64,000 bases of DNA from an uncultured Parabacteroides sp. (GCA_937894065.1 CALCST010000025.1:62001-126000); one strand, 5' to 3'. Numbered from the stretch's first letter, positions 16,298-25,645 are shown. Notes: generated by a model from the sequence alone, not told the origin. A program made the numbers and translations.

Positions 16298-17005
16298 ATG
16301 ACATTGAAAAGAATAGCTTTTATATTATATTTTATCTGTTTAGCCTCAACGATGGCTATTGCTCAAAAGGAAAAAGCAAAGAATCTGCCATATACAGATA
16401 ACCGACTTTTTCATCTTGGTTTTTTTGTCGGGTTGCACTCACAAGATTTGCTGCTGACAAATTCAGGTTCTTCATATAATGGAGAAACATGGTTTGCTGA
16501 AATACCCAACTATTCACCAGGATTCAGTGTCGGTGTTATAGGAGACATGTATCTGAGCCGTTTCTTCAACCTCAGATTCACGCCATCAATTCATTTCGGA
16601 GACAAGCAATTTGTATTCAAAAAGGAAAATAGTGAGGAAACTTTCAAAACGAATGTACGTTCCAATTATCTGATGTTTCCTCTTGATATAAAGTATAGTG
16701 CTCTAAGGCTGAATAATTATCGTCCATATCTGTTAGGCGGTATTTACGGTGCATTTGATTTGGGCAGGAAGAAAGGAACTCCTATTTTGCTGAAAGGTCC
16801 GGATTTCGGAGTTGAATTCGGTATAGGATGTGATATTTATCTGCCATTCTTCAAACTTTGTCCTGAACTTAAATTCTGTTTTGGACTTGCTGATGTTCTT
16901 GAAAAAGACAGAAGTGACCTCCAGGGACAGGAAACAATCAAGTACACTGAAGGTCTATCTCGAGCAACATCCAGGATGGTGGTGCTTACTTTCAATTTTG
17001 AATAA
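16298..17005 (+). CDS. PorT-like outer-membrane beta-barrel protein
   Basis: 235 residues from the ATG at 16298, which gives a proper signal peptide (MTLKRIAFILYFICLASTMAIAQ). The body alternates polar and aromatic residues as in a small beta-barrel and ends in Phe-Glu (VVLTFNFE). The segments FHLGFFVGLHSQD, YSPGFSVGVIGDMYLSRFFNLRFTPSIHFG, NYLMFPLDIKYSALRLNNYRPYLLGG and PELKFCFGLADVLEK resemble PorT. PorT belongs to the type IX secretion apparatus of other Bacteroidetes but is retained as a PorT-family protein in species lacking that system. Its job here is unknown. The gene overlaps the convergent cdsA gene by 14 bp. Confidence 0.75.
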   Translation: MTLKRIAFILYFICLASTMAIAQKEKAKNLPYTDNRLFHLGFFVGLHSQDLLLTNSGSSYNGETWFAEIPNYSPGFSVGVIGDMYLSRFFNLRFTPSIHFGDKQFVFKKENSEETFKTNVRSNYLMFPLDIKYSALRLNNYRPYLLGGIYGAFDLGRKKGTPILLKGPDFGVEFGIGCDIYLPFFKLCPELKFCFGLADVLEKDRSDLQGQETIKYTEGLSRATSRMVVLTFNFE

Positions 17006-17825
17006 AAAGACGGAAATATATATAAGCTGCCGGAATTGCCATCAAAATGCTGTCAAAACGATCCAGCATACCGCCATGGCCTGGCAGCAGCTTTCCTGAA
17101 TCCTTTACACCCAAAGTGCGTTTCAGCAAAGATTCCACTAAATCTCCAAGAGTACCGAATAGAACAATTACAACAGAAAGTCCAAGCCAGGAAAGTCGAC
17201 TGATTGATGGATCGATATATGCAAATCCCTGAGAAAACAGCATAGCAAAAAACATTCCGCCCCAAAAGCCTTCCCATGATTTCTTTGGTGATATTCTTTC
17301 AAACAGACGATGTTTTCCTATAGCTGAACCTACAAGGAAAGCTCCTGTATCATTAACCCACACAAAAACAAACATTGAAAGAACTAGAATATAATTGAAA
17401 CCAGCCACTCCGCTCTCATCACTTGCCGACATTATAAAATTAAGCAGAGAAAAAGAACCTGCACAATAAAGCTGCCCCAAGAACAAATATGCCCAGTTTT
17501 TTATTGGGTCAGATGCTTTATAATATAATTCTCCTATGAATGAATACAATATAAATAACAAATAAGGAAGGAAAACTACTGATGATGCCATATTGTAAGC
17601 ATAAGCAAAGCAAGAAAAGAATAAATATATTCCACCAATTGTTGCTAAAACTTTATGAATAACGGCTTCATCATTCTTTCGTACCAAGCCATAAAATTCC
17701 CACAAACTTGCTCCTGTTATTATAGCAAACACAAGAGCAAACAAATAAGGGTGAAAACATATTCCTCCCACCAATACAGCCACGAAGACAATCCCTGTCA
17801 ATGTTCGTGTAATAAAGTTATTCAA
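16992..17825 (-). CDS. cdsA: Phosphatidate cytidylyltransferase
   Basis: 277 residues with about eight membrane segments. The C-terminal CTP_transf_1 signature is clear: SPKKSWEGFWGGMFFAM, GTLGDLVESLLKRTLGVKDSGKLLPGHGGMLDRFDSILMAIPAAY. It makes CDP-diacylglycerol, the branch-point precursor of bacterial phospholipids, in the inner membrane. The order rsfS-ftsH-cdsA on one strand is conserved in Bacteroidetes, but here a terminator and a separate -7 element lie between ftsH and cdsA. The last codons overlap the PorT-like gene tail to tail. Confidence 0.95.
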   Translation of the reverse strand: MNNFITRTLTGIVFVAVLVGGICFHPYLFALVFAIITGASLWEFYGLVRKNDEAVIHKVLATIGGIYLFFSCFAYAYNMASSVVFLPYLLFILYSFIGELYYKASDPIKNWAYLFLGQLYCAGSFSLLNFIMSASDESGVAGFNYILVLSMFVFVWVNDTGAFLVGSAIGKHRLFERISPKKSWEGFWGGMFFAMLFSQGFAYIDPSISRLSWLGLSVVIVLFGTLGDLVESLLKRTLGVKDSGKLLPGHGGMLDRFDSILMAIPAAYIYFRLFIQN

Positions 17826-17946
17826 AATATTCAGTTTTATGTTTATAATAAATTCCTGTTAAGCAAATCGGCATATACACATAAGCACAATGTACAAACA
17901 AATTATAGCTAATTTGCAAAGCCTAACCGAAATTGCTTTTACAGCG

Positions 17947-17954
17947 CAAAGATA
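17947..17954 (-). promoter_or_regulatory. -7 element of cdsA
   Basis: Minus-strand TATCTTTG, with TTTC at the right distance for -33 (17974-17977). Leader of about 120 nt. Confidence 0.5.
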
Positions 17955-18018
17955 GTATTATTAAATCGAGATAGAAAAAAGAGAAGAGATATATTACCTA
18001 AAACTGAAAATAAGATAA

Positions 18019-18058
18019 GAAAAAAGGTGTGCCAAAATATTAAATTTCAACACACCTT
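18019..18058 (-). terminator. Terminator after ftsH
   Basis: AAGGTGTG (18024-18031) / CACACCTT (18051-18058). On the minus strand the stem is followed by TTTTT and lies 24 bp after the ftsH stop. Confidence 0.8.
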
Positions 18059-18081
18059 CATAAAAATATTATAGGGAACTA

Positions 18082-20178
18082 TTATTTCACTTCAGCATCT
18101 TTAGAAGAATCCTCTTGAGAAATATTTCCGGAATTTTCAACTTGCTCTATGTTTTCAGAATCTTTTTCAGAAGATTCCTCAGTATTACCAGTTACAGGAG
18201 ATTCATTACCAGTAGCATCCTTAGCCTGCTTTTCCTGCTCCTGTGCTTCAAGTATTTCCTGAGTTCTTGAAACCCATGGACGTTTACCGAAAATTTCTTC
18301 CACGTCTTCTGAATAAATAACTTCACGTTCAAGCAATAATTCTGCCAAATCATTATGGCCTTTGGCCTTCTCTGTCAGAATCTGTTTTGCTCTTTCATAT
18401 TGAGTATTTATGATATTCTGAACTTCCTGGTCGATAAGACGAGCTGTTTCCTCACTGTAAGGTTTGGTGAATCCCCAATCCTGACCAGTTGAATCATAGT
18501 AGTTCAAATTTGGAAGTTTATCACTCATACCAAAATAAACCACCATAGCATAAGCCTGTTTTGTAACTCGTTCCAAATCGTTGGAAGCACCTGTTGATAT
18601 TCGTCCAAGGAACAATTCTTCAGCTGCACGTCCACCAAGAGTAGCACACATTTCATCCAATAACTGCTCACGAGTAGTAATCTGACGTTCTTCAGGCAAA
18701 TACCATGCAGCACCCAAAGCCTTTCCTCTAGGAACAATTGTCACCTTAACCAATGGATTTGCATGTTCAAGGAACCAGCTCAAAGTTGCATGACCAGCTT
18801 CATGTATAGCAATACTTCTACGTTCTGAAGCAGTAGTAATCTTTGTACGTCTTTCCAAACCACCAACGATTCGGTCAACAGCATTCATAAAGTCTTCCTT
18901 CTGAACAAATTTCTTATCGTTACGAGCAGCTATCAATGCAGCCTCATTACATACGTTGGCAATATCAGCACCTGAGAATCCAGGAGTCTGGCGAGCCAAC
19001 AATTCTGTATCAACACTATCGTCAATCTTGATAGGACGAAGGTGCACACCAAAGATTTCCTTTCTTTCATTCAAGTCCGGCAATTCCACATGAATCTGTC
19101 GGTCAAAACGTCCGGCACGCAAAAGAGCCTTATCAAGAATATCCGCGCGGTTTGTAGCAGCCAGAATGATAACACCACTGTTAGAACCGAAACCGTCCAT
19201 TTCTGTAAGCAGCTGGTTCAATGTATTTTCACGTTCATCGTTGCTATTCATATTAGCATTTCGTCCGCGAGCACGACCGACAGCATCAATTTCATCGATA
19301 AACACTATACATGGCGCTTTTTCTTTTGCCTGACGGAACAAGTCACGAACACGTGATGCACCTACACCAACAAACATCTCAACAAAGTCTGAACCAGACA
19401 AAGAGAAGAATGGAACATCCGCCTCACCAGCAACAGCCTTGGCAAGCAAAGTTTTACCTGTTCCCGGAGGGCCAACAAGTAATGCTCCCTTAGGAATCTT
19501 ACCACCCAACTCTGTATATTTTGATGGATTCTTCAAGAATGCAACAATTTCTTCAACTTCCTGCTTTGCTCCAGCAAGACCAGCGACATCCTTAAATGTA
19601 ACTTTACGGTCACTATCCTTATCAAACAACTGAGCCTTAGCTTTACCTACACTAAATACATTTCCAGGTCCACCACCAGGTCCACCAGACATCTTACGCA
19701 TAAGGAAAAACCATATTGCAATCAGCAGCAACATCGGAGACCATGAAATAAAGAAATTCCATAAAGTACTGTCTCCTTCTTCAAAACTAACCTCAGTATC
19801 AATCTGGCTTTCACTTACAGCTTTATCATAGAAATCTGAAAATTTGTCAGCTGAAGGAATCTTTACATAAACCATCATTCCCGTACCTGTTGGTAGTTCA
19901 GAATGATTTTTAAATACCAAATCAGCTTTTCCAGGTTTTACAGTTGCCTCAACCATATTCTTCTGGTTATAAACAACCATCTTCTCAAACACATTCTCCT
20001 TCATCAGTTTCTGGAACTCAGTCCATCCAACTTCTTTCGATGAAGTGGGGCTATTAGTCATATACAAGCCCAAGAGCATCAAGAGAATAAGACCATACAT
20101 CCAATAGAGGTTAAATTTAAAACCTCCAGGCTTATTATTCTTCTTTGATGACTTATTAAACAAATCCTTATTGTCCAT
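18082..20178 (-). CDS. ftsH: ATP-dependent zinc metalloprotease FtsH
   Basis: 698 residues, an inner-membrane AAA+ protease that degrades misfolded membrane proteins and regulators. Two transmembrane segments (about 24-41 and 143-160) flank a periplasmic domain. The AAA module has Walker A GPPGTGKT (236-243), Walker B IVFIDEID and the second region of homology (NRADILDKALLRAGRFDR). The zinc site HEAGH is at 459-463. The C-terminal tail after about 640 is long, acidic and low in complexity (many E, S, N), as in other Bacteroidetes. It is the second gene after rsfS, 33 bp away. Confidence 0.97.
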   Translation of the reverse strand: MDNKDLFNKSSKKNNKPGGFKFNLYWMYGLILLMLLGLYMTNSPTSSKEVGWTEFQKLMKENVFEKMVVYNQKNMVEATVKPGKADLVFKNHSELPTGTGMMVYVKIPSADKFSDFYDKAVSESQIDTEVSFEEGDSTLWNFFISWSPMLLLIAIWFFLMRKMSGGPGGGPGNVFSVGKAKAQLFDKDSDRKVTFKDVAGLAGAKQEVEEIVAFLKNPSKYTELGGKIPKGALLVGPPGTGKTLLAKAVAGEADVPFFSLSGSDFVEMFVGVGASRVRDLFRQAKEKAPCIVFIDEIDAVGRARGRNANMNSNDERENTLNQLLTEMDGFGSNSGVIILAATNRADILDKALLRAGRFDRQIHVELPDLNERKEIFGVHLRPIKIDDSVDTELLARQTPGFSGADIANVCNEAALIAARNDKKFVQKEDFMNAVDRIVGGLERRTKITTASERRSIAIHEAGHATLSWFLEHANPLVKVTIVPRGKALGAAWYLPEERQITTREQLLDEMCATLGGRAAEELFLGRISTGASNDLERVTKQAYAMVVYFGMSDKLPNLNYYDSTGQDWGFTKPYSEETARLIDQEVQNIINTQYERAKQILTEKAKGHNDLAELLLEREVIYSEDVEEIFGKRPWVSRTQEILEAQEQEKQAKDATGNESPVTGNTEESSEKDSENIEQVENSGNISQEDSSKDAEVK

Positions 20179-20211
20179 ATTAATTTAATGAAATAAATAA
20201 TATTAACCGGA

Positions 20212-20571
20212 TTAATCCAAGTTCGGTATTTCTGTCACTTTGGCATCAGCCCAAAGATTTTCCAGATTATAGAACTTGCGCTGTTCCGGCATAAATATAT
20301 GAACAAGAACCGTGCCATAATCCATTCCAATCCAAGTGGCACCTTGCGTTCCATCAATAGAAAGAGGTTTTTCTCCCGTTTTCTTTCTTGCAAACTCCCA
20401 CACAGAGTCAGACAAAGCCGAAACCTGCGAAGGCGACTTTCCCTCTCCTATCACCATATATTGACTGATTGCTCCTGACAAGTTTGTTAAATCTACTACT
20501 ACAATATTGGAGCCTTTTTTCTCCTGTAATCCTTCTACGATTGATTGTACTAATTCTTTTGTTTCTTCCAT
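20212..20571 (-). CDS. rsfS: Ribosomal silencing factor RsfS
   Basis: 119 residues, full length for the RsfS/Iojap family, which binds ribosomal protein L14 and blocks subunit joining under nutrient limitation. Family marks: VVVDLTNLSGAISQYMVIGEGKSPSQV, SIDGTQGATWIGMDYGTVLVHIFMPEQRKFYNLENLWADA. It is the first gene of the rsfS-ftsH pair. A TATATTTG -7 element lies 29 bp upstream. Confidence 0.95.
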   Translation of the reverse strand: MEETKELVQSIVEGLQEKKGSNIVVVDLTNLSGAISQYMVIGEGKSPSQVSALSDSVWEFARKKTGEKPLSIDGTQGATWIGMDYGTVLVHIFMPEQRKFYNLENLWADAKVTEIPNLD

Positions 20572-20599
20572 TTATTCTATTTAATGTATTTTAGAGATG

Positions 20600-20607
20600 C
20601 AAATATA
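20600..20607 (-). promoter_or_regulatory. -7 element of rsfS-ftsH
   Basis: Minus-strand TATATTTG (TAnnTTTG), about 29 bp before rsfS. No TTTG at the -33 distance. The stretch from here to 20803 holds nothing else I can identify. Confidence 0.5.
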
Positions 20608-20803
20608 AAAGATAATTTGGAATACATACATTTCTAAAGGGCAATTATTCTGTTCATTTTTAACAATATTAAGAGAGAGGTTATAAAGAAACAAGCCAAT
20701 AAGGAAACAACTTTATAAGTAATCACAGTCTCGTATTACTATTCTTACGAAAAGCTGTCAGCACAAAGAAAAATACATATTTTGAAAAAAAACACGAAAA
20801 ACA

Positions 20804-20834
20804 TTTGGTGGTAATAAAATTTTATCTACCTTTG
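20804..20834 (+). promoter_or_regulatory. Promoter of the tRNA-Gln pair
   Basis: TTTG (20804-20807), 19-bp spacer, TACCTTTG (20827-20834): a full match to the Bacteroidetes promoter. The tRNA-Trp promoter at 40191 has the same -33, spacer length and -7 sequence. Confidence 0.85.
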
Positions 20835-20878
20835 CACTCGCAAACGAGAGAGTTAGCAACACAAAAGTTGATGAATAT

Positions 20879-20949
20879 TGTTCTATGGTGTAATGGTAGC
20901 ACAACAGATTCTGGTCCTGTTTGTCCAAGTTCGAATCTTGGTAGAACAA
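20879..20949 (+). tRNA. tRNA-Gln (CTG anticodon), copy 1
   Basis: Full cloverleaf: acceptor TGTTCTA/TAGAACA, D arm with AATGGTAG, anticodon CTG in the loop TTCTGGT, T arm CCAAG-TTCGAAT-CTTGG. Discriminator A and no encoded CCA. The T stem differs from copy 2 by one compensated base pair. Confidence 0.95.
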
Positions 20950-20982
20950 CTTTCAAATTCTTTTTATAGCTAATCACCAAAT

Positions 20983-21053
20983 TGTTCTATGGTGTAATGG
21001 TAGCACAACAGATTCTGGTCCTGTTTGTCCAGGTTCGAATCCTGGTAGAACAA
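20983..21053 (+). tRNA. tRNA-Gln (CTG anticodon), copy 2
   Basis: Identical to copy 1 except the T stem, CCAGG/CCTGG in place of CCAAG/CTTGG. It lies 33 bp after copy 1, and both share one promoter and the terminator that follows. Confidence 0.95.
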
Positions 21054-21062
21054 CAGAAAAAA

Positions 21063-21092
21063 GCCGGTTCAAGAAATTGAATCGGCTTTTTT
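21063..21092 (+). terminator. Terminator of the tRNA-Gln transcript
   Basis: GCCGGTTCAA / TTGAATCGGC with loop GAAA, followed by TTTTTTG. Confidence 0.9.
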
Positions 21093-21101
21093 GTTAGGTA
21101 C

Positions 21102-21160
21102 AAGTTGACAAGAAAACGAGTTGTCAAAAGAATAATATAATACTTTGTCAACTCGTTTCC
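21102..21160 (-). repeat. AGTTGACAAG hairpin element (copy B5)
   Basis: AAGTTGACAAG (21102-21112), then GAAAACGAGTTGTCAAA (21112-21128) pairing at 15 of 17 positions with TTTGTCAACTCGTTTCC (21144-21160). It lies 12 bp after the stop codon of the ABC permease gene and probably forms the 3' end of that mRNA. Confidence 0.75.
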
Positions 21161-21172
21161 TAATTTATCTGA

Positions 21173-22438
21173 TTATCTATATCTTATCCACTTTAATATC
21201 TCCATTATAGAAGGTTTCTTTCCATACATTAATATTCCTACTCGATAAATTCGTGCAGAAAGCCATACGACAAAAACAGATGTAAGCAGCAAAACAGACA
21301 AAGACAAAGCTAGCTCCCACCAAGGAACGTCAAATGCTAGACGCATCATCATAACCATAGGAGAACTGAACGGAATAACCGAAGCCCAAAATGCCAATGG
21401 TCCGTCTGGGTTTTCCGCACCATAAATACCGGCATATAAACTGAACACCATGAAAAGAATCATTGGTGCCATAAACTGCTGACTGTCTTCCTGCTGACTA
21501 AGAGCACTTCCTATTGCGGCAAACATTGCTCCATATAGTATGTAACCTCCAACAAAATAAAGGAAGAAGAAAAACAACAGCTTTGCCCAAGGCACAGCGA
21601 ACAAAGCTGACAATCCCGACATTTCAACATCCGAAGCAACTACAGCCTGAACTGGTTCGCCCATAGCCACACCCGCACTGGCTATCAGAAATATTGTGAG
21701 AACACACCAAAGGATAAACTGAGTAAGACCAACAAGTCCGATTCCAATAATTTTTCCCATCATCAGGTCAAAAGGACGGACAGAAGAAATCATAACTTCT
21801 ATTATCCTGTTTGTCTTTTCCTCCATAACACCCTGCATAACCATTCCTCCATAGGATATTATGAACATATATATTATAAGTGTAGCCATCATCCCAAGAA
21901 TTGTAGCGACATCAGATGAACTTTTGTCTTCAGAACCGTCATCATTCCATTTCACAGTCTGGACAGAATAGTTTTCTTTTGCAACCTGCATAACACTGTC
22001 TATATTTTCAATGTTAAATCCGGCTAGCTTCTCATTTCTTAAAGCTTCAGTAAGTATATGATTGATATCTCTCACTAAATTGTTAGGTAACTGACGGGAC
22101 GAATACAAAGTTGCAGCATCAGGATTTTCCGATAAAGGTGCAGAGATATTGAGGAATGCTGTTATCTCTTTGTTTTCCTTTTTACGGTATTCGTCCATCG
22201 AACCTTCAGCCTTTATATAGACACAACTTTCAGTATCTTCAAACAATGATTCATATTTTCCGGTTGAATCCATAATCACAACAGTTTTAGCTTCCGAATC
22301 CTGAAAAGTTGCCAACCACATAGGAACAAAAACCAATGCAGCAAACAGAACCGGCATCAGTATTGTCAACAACCAAAATGATTTTTTCTTTATCCTGAAA
22401 GAATATTCTCGCTCTATTATCAATCCTATATTACTCAT
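21173..22438 (-). CDS. ABC-2 type transporter permease (NatB-like)
   Basis: 421 residues. One N-terminal transmembrane segment (LLTILMPVLFAALVFVPMWLA) is followed by an extracytoplasmic domain of about 130 residues. Five more membrane segments fill the C-terminal half, with the ABC2_membrane_3 layout (MQGVMEEKTNRIIEVMISSVRPFDLMMGKIIGIGLVGLTQ). This is the NatB/YhaP type permease, linked in other bacteria to Na+ or drug export; the substrate here is unknown. Its start overlaps the ATPase gene by 8 bp, so the two are translationally coupled and form one exporter. Confidence 0.9.
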   Translation of the reverse strand: MSNIGLIIEREYSFRIKKKSFWLLTILMPVLFAALVFVPMWLATFQDSEAKTVVIMDSTGKYESLFEDTESCVYIKAEGSMDEYRKKENKEITAFLNISAPLSENPDAATLYSSRQLPNNLVRDINHILTEALRNEKLAGFNIENIDSVMQVAKENYSVQTVKWNDDGSEDKSSSDVATILGMMATLIIYMFIISYGGMVMQGVMEEKTNRIIEVMISSVRPFDLMMGKIIGIGLVGLTQFILWCVLTIFLIASAGVAMGEPVQAVVASDVEMSGLSALFAVPWAKLLFFFFLYFVGGYILYGAMFAAIGSALSQQEDSQQFMAPMILFMVFSLYAGIYGAENPDGPLAFWASVIPFSSPMVMMMRLAFDVPWWELALSLSVLLLTSVFVVWLSARIYRVGILMYGKKPSIMEILKWIRYR

Positions 22439-23366
22439 TGTTATTTTCCTCTTTTAAGTTTTCAGATACTGTTCGAATAAAAATCTCATTCATTGACGGC
22501 AAAGCCTCCTTGAACGAATATATCTCATTATTCTTGCCTAACTCTACCAGTAATGCAGAATTGCTGACAGCATAATTCTTACGTATCATTAAAGTAAATC
22601 TATCTTCCGCCTTTATAATATTTTCCACATCAAACACTCCACCAACTGAAGTTATTTCATCCACGGAAGGCGCTATTTCAACTATATATCTGTTCTCCCG
22701 GAAACTGTTTCTGACATCGGTAACAGCTCCGGAAAGGACAACTCTCGATTTGTTTATCAATGCGATATTATCACAAATCTCCTCGACAGACGACATATTA
22801 TGAGTGGAGAAAATTATGGTATGACCTTTTTCCTTAAGAGACAGGATTTCCTTTTTCAACAACTCAGCATTAACGGGGTCAAAACCGCTGAACGGTTCGT
22901 CAAAAATCAATAGCTCAGGCTCATGAATAACCGTTGTGATAAACTGCACTTTCTGCTGCATACCTTTCGACAACTCCTCGACTTTCTTGTTCCACCACGG
23001 AGCAATATCGAAATGCTCAAACCAATATTTCAAGCGTTTCATGGCATCAGAACGTGAAAGTCCCTTGAGACGTGCCAGATAAAGAGCCTGCTCGCCTACT
23101 TTCATTTTCTTGTAGAGTCCACGCTCTTCCGGCAAATATCCAATACGATAGATATCATCCGGTTGAGACAAGCGTCCGTCCAAATAAACTTCACCACTGT
23201 CCGGTGCTGTTATACGGTTTATAATCCTGATAAGCGTGGTTTTTCCTGCACCATTCGGACCAAGCAAGCCGAAGATTTCACCTTTCGGAACCTGGATATT
23301 AACATGGTCTAAAGCAAGATGCCCGCTATATCGCTTTACTACATCTTTTACTTCAAGATAATTCAT
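22431..23366 (-). CDS. ABC transporter ATP-binding protein (NatA-like)
   Basis: 311 residues. The ATPase domain (1-220) has Walker A GPNGAGKTT, signature ELSKGMQQK (a variant of LSGGQ), Walker B LLIFDEPFSGFD and the switch His in STHNMSSVEE. The C-terminal 80 residues are a DUF4162-type extension common in NatA/YhaQ-type ATPases. It pairs with the overlapping permease gene downstream. Confidence 0.93.
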   Translation of the reverse strand: MNYLEVKDVVKRYSGHLALDHVNIQVPKGEIFGLLGPNGAGKTTLIRIINRITAPDSGEVYLDGRLSQPDDIYRIGYLPEERGLYKKMKVGEQALYLARLKGLSRSDAMKRLKYWFEHFDIAPWWNKKVEELSKGMQQKVQFITTVIHEPELLIFDEPFSGFDPVNAELLKKEILSLKEKGHTIIFSTHNMSSVEEICDNIALINKSRVVLSGAVTDVRNSFRENRYIVEIAPSVDEITSVGGVFDVENIIKAEDRFTLMIRKNYAVSNSALLVELGKNNEIYSFKEALPSMNEIFIRTVSENLKEENNNE

Positions 23367-23384
23367 AATATAGATATATTTTAT

Positions 23385-23435
23385 GTTTCACAAGCTCAAC
23401 ATACAGTTAACAAAATCAAGTTAACGAGTTGAGCA
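23385..23435 (-). repeat. CTCAACTT-type hairpin element (copy B4)
   Basis: GTTTCACAAGCTCAAC (23385-23400) and CGAGTTGAGCAA (23424-23435), with inner GTTAAC words. It resembles the ends of copy B2 read in the opposite sense. It starts 6 bp after the dnaG stop and separates dnaG from the ABC genes. Confidence 0.65.
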
Positions 23436-23441
23436 ATTTAA

Positions 23442-25571
23442 TCACATCTTCAGAACAATTCTTTCACCCAACTCTTTCGACAAGGCATTCTTTATTTCAT
23501 TAAGCCTGACAAGTTTTCTCATGAGTTCCATAGCCTCATCCATATTCCCTGAGGTCTGCAATTCTTTCATATTAGCCTGGATTTCCTTTATCTGGCGAAG
23601 AATATATGCATCCTTCAGCGCAAATATATCCTTGATTACAAGCTGGTCCAGTCTGTCCCGCTCATCCTCAATCTCCCTATATTTGGTGTGATATTTGCTA
23701 AGCTGGTATTTCTCGCTCATTAGATTTGCAGCCAGCTTACTGATTAGCTGGTCCTGATGAGCCAGAAAATATCTGCTTGCCACAAAATTATCATCCTTGC
23801 AATGTTTGGCAGCTTCGTCCAAAATGCGTTTGAATAATGGATTATAGAACGTAAGTTCGTCCTGCTCCAAATCAGACTTGATATATTCAGCCACTCTCCA
23901 CTGCACTCGTTCGTTTGTTTCATCATCTACATAATCAAACAATATCTGCTCGCCATAACGTATTATATATCTGAGAAGATTGATTTCATACGGCTCATAC
24001 GGTGAACGTCTGATTTGTGGCGCAGCAGGCTTGGCTGTTACTTCCTCAGGCAAAGGCACCTCCTGAGGCACAGGAGACGATGGCGGCAAATCCTCAACTG
24101 GAGGAGCCATAGGAAAATCAGCCGGAACTTCCGGCACATCCGACACTTCAAGGCTGGCAAGTTCCGGAGGATAAACATAATCGTTTACGTCGTCGTTTCT
24201 ATATGGAGCGACCGAAGAATATTCCGGTTGCTGTTTGACTTTGTTCTCATTGCGCTGGTTCTTGTCGAGGCGTATTTTATTTACGGCATTAAGCAGAACC
24301 TGTTCATCTATCTCCATCATACTGCTACACTCACGGATATATACAGAGCGTGCAATGTTATCTGGAATTATAGCCACTGAGGCTACAATATCATTTATCA
24401 GTTTAGAGCGGCGGATTGGATCATTACCCGCCTCATCAAGCAAAAGTTTTGTTTTGAAACGAATGAAGTCTGTCTCATTTGCCTGAATAAACTCCGTAAA
24501 CTGCGTAGCATTATGTTTACGGGCAAAAGAGTCAGGGTCTTCCCCATCAGGCAAAAGCAGAACCTTCACATTCATGCCTTCTTCCAGAAGAAGGTCAATA
24601 CCACGCAAAGCAGCCTTTATTCCGGCTGCGTCTCCGTCATAAAGTACAGTTATATTATTGGTGAATCGTCTGATGAGTCTTATCTGTCCTTGAGTAAGAG
24701 CTGTTCCTGAAGAAGCCACAACATTCTCGATTCCTGCCTGATGCATTGATATAACATCAGTATATCCTTCCACCAAATAGCATCTGTCTACCTTTACTAT
24801 TGCTTGTTTGGCAAAGAATATACCATAAAGTTCATTACTCTTGTGATAAATTTCACTTTCCGGAGAGTTTACATATTTGGCTGTTTTCGCATCTTTCTCC
24901 TTTTTAAGCACACGGCCACCAAAGGCAACGACCTTTCCACTGAGTGTATGTACGGGGAAAATAACTCTGCCACGAAATCTGTCGTTCACCCTTCCGTCCT
25001 CATAAGATATTATAAGTCCTGTTTTCTCAAGGAATTCTTTTTTATATCCTTTCTTCTGAGATTCCTTATACAAAGCGTCGCGCTCATTGAGGCTATATCC
25101 CAGCTGGAACTTACGGATTATATCTTCACGAAATCCTCGCTCTATGAAATAACGCATACCGACAGAGCGTCCTTCCTGATGATTCTCAAGAATAGAGGTA
25201 AAATATTGCTGAGCCCAAGAATTGACAATCAGCATACTTTCTCTGTCATTCTTTATACGTTTTTCCTTCTCGGTGAGTTCACGTTCCTGAATCTCTATAT
25301 TATATTTCTTGGCAAGATAGCGGAGTGCATCGAAATATGAAATCTGCTCGTGCTTCATAATGAAATGCACAGCTGTTCCTCCTTCACCACAGGCAAAGCA
25401 TTTGCATATATTTTTGGCAGGCGATACGTAGAACGACGGAGTCTTGTCCGAATGGAAAGGGCAAAGCCCTACAAAATTCACGCCTCGACGACGCAAAGTG
25501 ACAAATTCCGAAACAACATCTACAATGTTTGCCGTATCCAATATCCTATCTATCGTTGCCTGGTCAATCAT
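23442..25571 (-). CDS. dnaG: DNA primase
   Basis: 709 residues. The N-terminal CHC2 zinc finger is complete (CPFHSDKTPSFYVSPAKNICKCFACGEGG, about 37-65). The catalytic core and Toprim domain follow (LVEGYTDVISMHQAG with the Glu, LYDGDAAGIKAA with the Asp pair). The C-terminal 300 residues contain a Pro/Val/Glu-rich linker (about 455-530) and a helical region for DnaB binding. It makes RNA primers at the replication fork. It is longer than E. coli DnaG (581) because of the linker, as is usual in Bacteroidales. It has its own -7 element and ends in a family-B repeat. Confidence 0.96.
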   Translation of the reverse strand: MIDQATIDRILDTANIVDVVSEFVTLRRRGVNFVGLCPFHSDKTPSFYVSPAKNICKCFACGEGGTAVHFIMKHEQISYFDALRYLAKKYNIEIQERELTEKEKRIKNDRESMLIVNSWAQQYFTSILENHQEGRSVGMRYFIERGFREDIIRKFQLGYSLNERDALYKESQKKGYKKEFLEKTGLIISYEDGRVNDRFRGRVIFPVHTLSGKVVAFGGRVLKKEKDAKTAKYVNSPESEIYHKSNELYGIFFAKQAIVKVDRCYLVEGYTDVISMHQAGIENVVASSGTALTQGQIRLIRRFTNNITVLYDGDAAGIKAALRGIDLLLEEGMNVKVLLLPDGEDPDSFARKHNATQFTEFIQANETDFIRFKTKLLLDEAGNDPIRRSKLINDIVASVAIIPDNIARSVYIRECSSMMEIDEQVLLNAVNKIRLDKNQRNENKVKQQPEYSSVAPYRNDDVNDYVYPPELASLEVSDVPEVPADFPMAPPVEDLPPSSPVPQEVPLPEEVTAKPAAPQIRRSPYEPYEINLLRYIIRYGEQILFDYVDDETNERVQWRVAEYIKSDLEQDELTFYNPLFKRILDEAAKHCKDDNFVASRYFLAHQDQLISKLAANLMSEKYQLSKYHTKYREIEDERDRLDQLVIKDIFALKDAYILRQIKEIQANMKELQTSGNMDEAMELMRKLVRLNEIKNALSKELGERIVLKM

Positions 25572-25602
25572 ATTTCAATACCGTCATTCTTTTTTCGGAA
25601 GA

Positions 25603-25610
25603 CAAATTTA
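25603..25610 (-). promoter_or_regulatory. -7 element of dnaG
   Basis: Minus-strand TAAATTTG, 32 bp before the dnaG start. It lies between dnaG and array A2. Confidence 0.45.
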
Positions 25611-25645
25611 ATGATATTTATTTATATCAGAATATAACCTTTAAA

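Noticed and set aside
20758..20949. Minus-strand 63-codon frame over the first tRNA-Gln
   Set aside because: Its start lies inside the tRNA gene and it has no family features.
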